DNA of 52,750 nucleotides from Balamuthia mandrillaris (lineage: Eukaryota; Discosea; Longamoebia; Balamuthiidae): assembly GCA_031835245.1 (NCBI GenBank), contig JAVKOQ010000351.1, forward strand, positions 1-52,750, written 5' to 3'. The notes under the pieces were generated by a model. The model worked only from the letters and a program-made list of their open reading frames with translations, searched no databases and was not told the DNA's origin. Positions within the stretch are counted from its first letter, which is position 1; the number at the start of each line of letters is the position of its first letter. Position numbers and translations under genes: made by a program. Positions 45,761-52,750 of the stretch are shown here, in pieces.

Positions 45761-47544
45761 TTCTCTTTCTCTCTTTTTTGTTTTTGTTTGTTTTTAAATA
45801 CTCACAAAATAAAAACCATTAGGTTCTATCTGCAGTTGACGGAAGGCTGTAAACGAGAGAACTGTCCCAACAAGTTCTGCGCTTCTTGTCCAGGTTTCAT
45901 CTTGCTGTTCTCTGCTTCTTTTTTCTTTTCTCTCTTGCTGCTTTATGTTGTGGTCTCAACAACTCGTTTTTTGTTCTTTCAAAAAAAGAATGTGTGGAGT
46001 TAACTCCAGAACAAGCGGTCGTGTGGAGCATCCAGCTAGCCGCTTGGCCGCGCCTTTACCTCTGTCCTCCACTTCTGTCTGCTTCATCTACTGCTGCTCC
46101 TTCTTCGGAGTCTTCTCCTTCCGAGTCCACGTCTTCACCTCAGCAACAACGACTGTCATCATCTTGCAAAACTTCTGCAATGCAAAACCAGCCTTCATTC
46201 TTGTATTCCGTATTTAGCGGCTCTTCTCTCTTTTCTGCTCTTTTCAAAACAGAAAATGAGGAAGAAACAGAAAGAAGTGATGCTAGTTCTTCAAGAAAAA
46301 AAGAACTGTTGGCCTCTGCTTCTGGTTTGTCTGGATCGTTGGTGCTAGATTTGGATTATGTTAAGTCTGTAATTGAACGGTTGGAAGGCACAGCGGCATC
46401 GCATACTTCAGCACAACATGCTGACCTCAAGAGAGTCATCATGGAAGGGTTTGGAGACTCACAAGTTCTTAACCGTAGCTTCAGAAAGGTTCTCCTTTTC
46501 TCGTTTATGTTCTTCGTCCTCTCTTTTCTCTGGTCTGTTCTTCTCTTTCATTTCTCGAAGTTCTTACGAGTAAACACAATATCCAGAAGGATAGCTTTAA
46601 CAAGTTGACCAAACCAGAAGACTTTATCAACGTACTCGATTTGGATGGCGTCAGCGCTGCTTACAATGCTATCCTTGATTTGGTAGGCGTTTTTCTTGCT
46701 CACTGACTCCTATTCATGACTAATCACTTTCCTTCTTGTTATTGATGCTCTATTTTTGAAAGAAACGAGCTCCTATAACGCATACTTTGGAGAACGCAAC
46801 CGAGTTGGTGGTATCTCGCCTCTATTACAGAAAGCAACTCATAAAATCACACATTGATCTCCGTCAAATACCAATTCTTTTGGAGGTTCGCCTTTTTGCT
46901 TTGTTAACTTCGTGCTTTTGAATTCTTCTAACATTTAAACAAATGTAGAATCCACTTTTACGAGACACCCAACAATGGGGAAGCACAGCCATGTTGCGAA
47001 CGCTAATGGAAACAATTGTTTCTCTTAACGAGCAATTTCAGCGTATTCTCATCCAGTGGTTTTCCAAGTTTGGCTCTCTCTCTTCTTGCATTTTGGATGT
47101 TACTGATACTTTTGTAAAGATATCCAGCGGACAAGTTCCTTTCGCTTGTAAAAGTGTTTCATTCCTTTATCGACACTCACTTGAGGGCTAATATTTTGTA
47201 CAAAGACGACTCCATCTTTCATGCTGTAAAATGTCTCAACCTTCTACGTATGTATTTCACGCCATCCCTTTTCAACTTCAGTTCCTACAACGTTGTGGTT
47301 GGAACACTAACAACTTAATAATGAACAATCAGATGAGGCCAATGAAATAGGACGGTTGATACCATATCCTGAATTTTACAATACTTCTATTTGTAACAAA
47401 GTGGATTTGAGAGCTGACTTTCGTAGATGGCAAGGCAAAAGGTTCAGCCATTACACTTCCTTTATTATCTCCTCTATTCTGTTCTTCGCTTCTGTTTGGC
47501 TCCGCTTCTCTGCTGTCTGTTGTTCTTCCTCACTGTTCCTTTTG

Positions 47545-47576
<32 letters not shown>

Positions 47577-50029
47577 GGAAATCAAAGAGGTTTGACCAGC
47601 ATGAAGAAGAAGAAAAAGAAGAAGAGAAAGGCAAAGAAAAGGAAGAAGAAAAGGAAGCAGAATCTTTGAATGCAAGCTCATCTTCTAGCAATGCCCCAAC
47701 AACGGACAGAGCAGCAGACTCTGATACAGAAGAATTCGCTTACTGCAGATATCCATTTCTTCTTGATGCTTTTTCCAAAGCACGTTTACTCCACATTGAA
47801 GCTGCCATCCTAATGACCAGAGAAGTAGAGGTATGACGTAGTAATGTTACACTTTTTTTTTGTTATTATTTTTCTTTCTAAAATATTGCTTATCAGGATG
47901 CAATGGCGAGGCTAACGTTCTTTGGAATGATTTCAAAATATGAGCTGCCAGTCATGTTGCCTTCCAATATTAAACGGGCAGGCGTACCTCATTGCTGGTT
48001 AGAAATTCGAAGAGACGAGCTGGTCTCTGATACTTTCACACAGGTATAACTCCAGAGAGGTTTTGTTTGTCTTATTTCTTTGTCTCTTTTTTAACTTTAT
48101 TTGTTGTTGAAATGTAGATTGAAGTGAAAAGAGCTGATTTGAAGAAACCACTTCGTATCAAGTTTCTTGGAGAAGATGGTGTTGATGTGGGAGGAGTATT
48201 GAAGGAGTTCTTCCAGTTGATCATCATGGAAGTGTTTGACCCAAAATACGGTAACTATTGTAGCTCCTTCATCTATTTTGGGCCTAATATATTTTTTCGG
48301 TTGGCTTATTTTGTGTTTAATAGGCATGTTCGTAAACGACGAAAAAAGAAGGATGTCATGGTTCAATGTTGCTTCGTTTGAAAGTGTCGACCAATATCGT
48401 CTCGCTGGAATGGTTGGTTCTCTCTCTCTCTGCGCGCGTGCACACTCTCTCTCTCACTCACGCAAATTTTAAAACATTTCATCTTATTTCAGCTGCTTGG
48501 GTTAGCCATTTACAACGGCGTCATTCTTGATATACACTTTCCTATGGTCATTTATAAGAAGCTTTTGGGCAAAGAACCCACTTTTGAGGATTTGTGCGCT
48601 TTCGATCCTGTACGATCTTGCTATTTCTTCTCTTTTTAATGTTTTTTACATGTTCTGATTTGTTGAGCTTTGTTTGTCGTGATAGGATCTTGGAAATGGA
48701 CTTAAACAAATGCTAAATGATAACGAAAGTGTCCTCGAAGATGTTTATTGCAGCACTTTTGAGGTATTTGGCTTTTATTGTCTTAGTATTTTGTTTTGTT
48801 TTGAAACTTAGGTCACAATAACAACAGGTCGACCATGAAATTTATGGAGAGCGACAAACAGTTGAACTGAAGCCCAACGGAGCTGAAATAGAAGTCACGC
48901 AAGAAAACAAACAAGGTACGTTCACACAACCAAAGATTTGTTCTTCGGTTAAACTCTTTTCCACCTATGCTGCTTTCTCACTTTTTGTTCTTCTTCTCCT
49001 TTTTTCGTCTTCTTTCTTCTACCATAGAATATGTTGACTTGTATGTGAAACATTTGTTGGTAGACTCGCTTAGGTTTCAGTTTGATGCATTCTACGAAGG
49101 ATTTCACAGCATTTGTAACGGACAAGTTATTAAAGTAAGATATCTTATTTTTTTTCCTACTATTATCACTTTGCTCATTTTCTTTTTGTAGTTATGTAGG
49201 CCAGAAGAACTAGAACAGCTTATTTGCGGGTGTTCTGAGTTAGACTTTAACGGGTTAGAAAAATCTACCATTTATTTGCATGGCTTCTACCCTGACCACC
49301 CGCTCATCATGTACTTATTTTCATCTTGCTTCTCTCTTCTTTCCTCCTTTGCTCTTTCTTCTTGTATCCGTTCCTTCTTTCGAACAAGAAAGCCATTCTT
49401 CTCTCGTTCTCTTGTCCTCTGCTGCTCTGTCTCTCTCAAATTATTAACTTGCTCTTTTGTTTTTATTTTCCGTCTTTCACACAAAAAAGTGCGTTTTGGG
49501 AGATAGTGCATAACTATTCCATCGAACGGAAGAAACAACTGTTGGCATTCGTAACGGGCAGCGACAGAGTGCCCATCAAAGGGTTGGGTGGCATGCCTTT
49601 CATCATCCAACGCAACGGCCCTGATTCTGATAGGTACTGTTTCTTATCATTTCTTTTCTTTTCTTTTTTTGAGCCTTACTGAATGCTGTTTCAAACAAAC
49701 AAACAAACAAACACACAAACAAACAAACAAACAAACAAACAAACAAACAAACAAACAAACAAACAAACAAACAAACAAACAAACAAACAAACAAACAAAC
49801 AAACAAACAACAAACAAACAAACAAACAAACAAACAAACAAACAAACAAACAAACAAACAAACAAACAAACAAACAAACACACACACACACACACACACA
49901 CAACACAGGCTGCCAACATCATTTACGTGCTTCAGTCGGTTGCTGCTGCCAGAGTACAGCAGCAAAGAGAAGCTGGCCAAGTACTTGACCGCCGCCGTGG
50001 AAAACAGTCGCGGCTTTGGTCTCTCCTAA
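45175..50029 (+). CDS. UBE3A: UBE3A (E6AP)-like HECT E3 ubiquitin ligase
   Basis: Start at 45175; stop TAA at 50027-50029; about 17 exons. The Ser-rich disordered N-terminus is followed by an AZUL zinc finger ([23 protein letters not shown], with a further half after the next intron), diagnostic for UBE3A. The mid-region is helical and unassigned. The HECT domain fills the 3' third: [155 protein letters not shown], and the catalytic Cys in [16 protein letters not shown]. It ends SRGFGLS, as in the family. It transfers ubiquitin from an E2 via that Cys to substrates. The last exon, with the Cys, sits behind the (CAAA)n intron. Confidence 0.94.
45650..45775. repeat. (TGCCTC)n and (CT)n tract in UBE3A-like intron
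   Basis: About eight TGCCTC hexamers run into CTCCCT and CT repeats. Sense-strand pyrimidine, in the intron that splits the AZUL domain from the linker. Confidence 0.95.
47548..47573. repeat. (CT)n microsatellite in UBE3A-like intron
   Basis: About 12 units ending just before the 3' splice site. Confidence 0.95.
49693..49902. repeat. (CAAA)n followed by (CA)n in last UBE3A-like intron
   Basis: About 45 CAAA units with one missing base (near 49808), then a (CA)n run. It is the only large intronic repeat here that is adenine-rich on the sense strand. Confidence 0.97.
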
Positions 50030-50272
50030 AAGAAAAAAACAAACAACTACAAACCATTCAACATTCAACATTTTATGCACATTTGTTTTTTTTTTAAAAA
50101 AAAATTACCGTTTGTTCTTTGCTTTAAAATAATTGTTAAAACCAAAAAAATATTTTTCATTTTTTATTTTTCTATAAAAAATAAAAAAAATAAAAACCCA
50201 GCACAAAAATTGCACAACTTGCGAAACGAATGAACGCAAATCGTGCACAGAAGGATAGTTTGCCGAAACAAA
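50030..50272. other. AT-rich intergenic gap
   Basis: 243 bp between tandem plus-strand genes. It starts with a T11/A10 palindromic run (50086-50104) and continues with A/T tracts. No promoter motif of the GTCGAC type. Confidence 0.5.
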
Positions 50273-52750
50273 AATGGAAGAAGAAAGAAACGACAACAAC
50301 AATGAGAAGAAGACGACGACGACGACGGAGGAGCAACAACGCAACAAACAAGACGCATCGGGGGAGAGCGGCGCGCAAGTGTTCACGGCCTCAGCCCCAG
50401 CCATACGGACGCGAGTCGTCGTCGTGGAGCCGACTACCGCTACCACAAAAGGGAGCGAGGGCGGGACGCCGTCCGCTTCGCTGGATGACGCCTCTGTCAT
50501 TCTTCCTCCAAAGAAGAATCCTCCTCTGCAGTTAGAGCCCAGAGGTGCTGCTCTTCGCCGCATAGAGGTATTTTTTTCTTTCTTTTTTTTTGTAAAAAAA
50601 AATCCAAAAAATAACCCAAAAAAAAAAACAATAACAAATAGAGAGCAAAACTCTATGCACGGTTGAGCAGCGAAGGTTCGGCGATGGACAAGCTCTCTCC
50701 TTCCAGAGCGTTGCAACATGTTCGACAACAGGAGGAAGGAGAAGAAGAAGTAGGAGGAGGTGAAGAAGGAGGAGGAGGAGGAGGAGGAGAAACCTCAACG
50801 CCAGAAGAAGTCATCAAAGAACCGAAAGACAAGGAGAAAGAAACGGACGAAGAAGCCGAAACAGAAGAACAAACACAGGAAGAGGAAGCAGAAGAAAAAG
50901 GAGAAAGCAAAGAAAAGAGAAAGAGCGTGCCACCGCCGCCACCGCGTTATCCTTGGGAGGCGAGCTCCAAGGAGAAAGCCTTTCCTCTGCGCTCGCAATT
51001 GTCTTTCAACTTTGGTCATTATGCCGCCATTATTCCTCAGCTCACGAAGCAACAGCAAAAACACCAACAGCAAGAACCACAACAACACCAGCAAGAGTCC
51101 TCCCAACCAATGCCCAAGCATTATCCTTTTCCCAAACCCACTCATGGCTACAAGAACACAGGTACGTTTCTTTTGTTCCTCCGTTCGTCCTGTCCATCGA
51201 TTCTTTGTTTATTTCTTTGTTATCGTTTTTGCTTTTCTCCTTTCTTTCTCAATCTTTAATCCTCTCTCTTCTATATTGTTTCTTGGTTTCCTCCATATAC
51301 GCTCTCTTTTCCTCCCTGAATTCGATTACCCTTCTTTACAATGGTGGAATGCTCATCGCACATCACAGGAACGCTCATTGTGACTCGCTCCGCACGAAAA
51401 AAAGCAAAGAAAGAACAACAAAGCCTAACCACACAACGAAACGAACTGCTGGCTGCCATCCGAGGCTTCAAAAAGACAAGATTGAACCAACTTCAAAATG
51501 CTGCTCCTCCTCGTTCTTCTCCTTCAAAACCTACCAGAAGAAAGAAAGGCTCACAAACGACTGTACTTCCTCCACCTCCACCCGTTCTTCCCGGAGTGGA
51601 CATGATTAGTGCTATTTCTTTGGCCACGAGGGAGGAAATGTTGGCCGCCATCCGGGGCTTTCAAAAAACCAAACTCAACAAAACAGGCAGTAATTCAGAA
51701 CTGGAAGATGAACAACATAAGGAGAAAGAAAGAGAGGAGGAAAGAAAGACAGATGAGCGAGCTTCGCCGCAAAGAACGTTTGTGGATCCTGTTTTGGAAC
51801 GAGTACACAGGCGTACTTTTTCCTATGAAAGAGTTTCAATGAAGGCAGAAAGTGAAGAAGATGACGGAACAATGTTCAGTGTGAAAAAAACCACAGCCCA
51901 AAACGAACAGAGAGTTCGAACTTGGGTAGGAAGCAAGAAAAGTTTTGAAGAAGAGAGCTCTTCTGAAGACGAAGATGAGGATAGCAGCGATAGCCTCACA
52001 ACAAGTGATGAAGAGGAAAAGGAGGAAGAACTAACAAAGACGACACCAAGAGGCATACAACAGAACAACACCAAAGGAAAAGAAATCGAAGAAATGGAAG
52101 AAGACCAGCTACCTCCATCCAAGTGGAAGCTCCGTTTAGCACGCAGAGCATCCATGTTAGATGACCAAAACTCCTCTCCCGCCACAAAACATAGGAACGT
52201 GATGAGCTGGCGAATTTCCCTGCAATCCCACAAACTTAAAGAGGAGCGAAAGCTCCGACGCCACGAGCAGAGACGTAACCGAGAGAGAAAAGAAGCCAAG
52301 CGAGTACTTCCCGACGCTAAGTATGTCTGTCGGCGATGCGGCAGGCTCCTCTTCGAGGGAGAGGCTGTGGTGGACATTAAGTCCATTTGGCAGTTGGAAG
52401 ACTTTGAGGCGGATTGTTTTGTGGTAAAGAGGATTCACAACTTGCACGAGCTGAGGAGATATGACGTGCACCTTCATCAAGGGTGGTATTGTTGTGGATT
52501 TATCGCGATGAGAATGACGGTGGATAAGTATGGAACGGGAAGACACTTTTTGGTGTATTGCGATGACGTTTTGAAGGACTTTCAGTATGCCCAGGTCAGT
52601 TTATCCTCTCTCTCTCCCTCTCTCCTTCTCTCTCTCCCTCAGCCTCAACCTTATTACACGGCGGTAACATTCTCTATTAAAGAAACACAAGAATCCATAT
52701 GTGCCAATAAGTTTGGGACAGGCAAACTATAGTCGAATGTCAGGCAGCGC
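50273..52750 (+). CDS. WH2-motif actin-binding protein, 3' end beyond the window
   Basis: Start at 50273 (MEEERNDNNNEKK). Introns lie at about 50568-50640, 51161-51368 and from 52594. The protein is largely disordered: acidic and Gly-rich blocks, a proline run (VPPPPPRYPWE), and Gln-rich stretches. Two near-identical motifs, RNELLAAIRGFKKTRLNQ (about 51438) and EEMLAAIRGFQKTKLNK (about 51632), match the WH2 pattern (LLxxIrxGxxLKk), and a VLPPPPPVLP run lies between them. These suggest G-actin binding in a nucleation-promoting or WASP/WIP-like protein. The C-terminal part has CRRCGRLLFEGEAVVDI, then a W/CC segment (GWYCCGFIAMRM), a possible zinc-binding fold I cannot name. The gene is cut by the window end. 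Confidence 0.72.
52594..52750. repeat. CT-rich start of an intron at the window end
   Basis: A donor GTCAGT near 52594 follows FQYAQ, then CTCTCTCC repeats to about 52645. The acceptor is not resolved in this window. Confidence 0.6.

Noticed and set aside
49603-49980. Cys-Val/Phe-Val-Cys-Leu repeat protein on either strand
   Set aside because: Generated by (CAAA)n in the last intron of the UBE3A-like gene.

Overview
The window is a gene-dense nuclear segment of a free-living protist. It carries about twenty genes on both strands, cut by many short GT-AG introns (mostly 60-250 bp) and separated by very short intergenic gaps. The mix of a Kelch-ectodomain receptor kinase of tyrosine-kinase type, a lysyl oxidase with bacterial-style Cys-rich modules, F-box/LRR and F-box/MORN proteins, a SID-1 family membrane protein and a UBE3A-type HECT ligase fits a discosean amoebozoan (Balamuthia/Acanthamoeba-like). 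That placement is inference from gene content, not from a marker gene.

Layout. 1-2.1 kb: AT-rich, gene-poor, with a decayed recombinase-like relic, a 34-bp direct repeat and two hairpins. 2.1-4.8 kb (-): Crinkler-type SAM/P-loop NTPase/nuclease-like protein. 5.4-6.2 kb (+): decayed glycogenin-like GT8 gene. 6.3-8.6 kb (-): LRR protein. 8.7-9.7 kb (-): F-box protein with frame problems. 9.9-12.0 kb (-): aldehyde dehydrogenase. 12.7-14.0 kb (+): alpha/beta hydrolase. 14.3-18.9 kb (+): beta-COP. 19.1-21.6 kb (-): SID-1/CHUP-family protein without the ectodomain. 22.2-23.4 kb (-): TTC33-like TPR protein. 23.8-26.5 kb (+): secreted lysyl oxidase. 26.7-28.6 kb (+): type II membrane sulfotransferase. 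28.8-31.3 kb (-): EB1. 31.5-33.8 kb (+): F-box/MORN. 34.0-34.35 kb (-): complex I NDUFB2-like. 34.8-40.5 kb (+): Kelch receptor kinase. 40.6-41.6 kb (-): four-TM protein. 42.0-43.8 kb (+): PLP aminotransferase. 44.0-44.7 kb (-): PH-domain protein. 45.2-50.0 kb (+): UBE3A-like E3 ligase. 50.3 kb to the window end (+): WH2-repeat protein, incomplete.

The genes do not form a pathway. They are a typical mix of housekeeping (beta-COP, EB1, complex I, ALDH, E3 ligase) and surface/secreted functions. From about 18 kb onward they lie as alternating convergent pairs (stop-to-stop gaps about 138-190 bp) and divergent pairs (start-to-start gaps about 215-470 bp).

The strongest unexplained signals are three: a palindromic YGTCGACR motif recurring 35-280 bp upstream of start codons; intronic microsatellites that are almost always pyrimidine-rich on the sense strand of whichever gene holds them; and a SID-1-family protein that keeps the metal-site residues but starts just before the second membrane helix of animal SIDT proteins.
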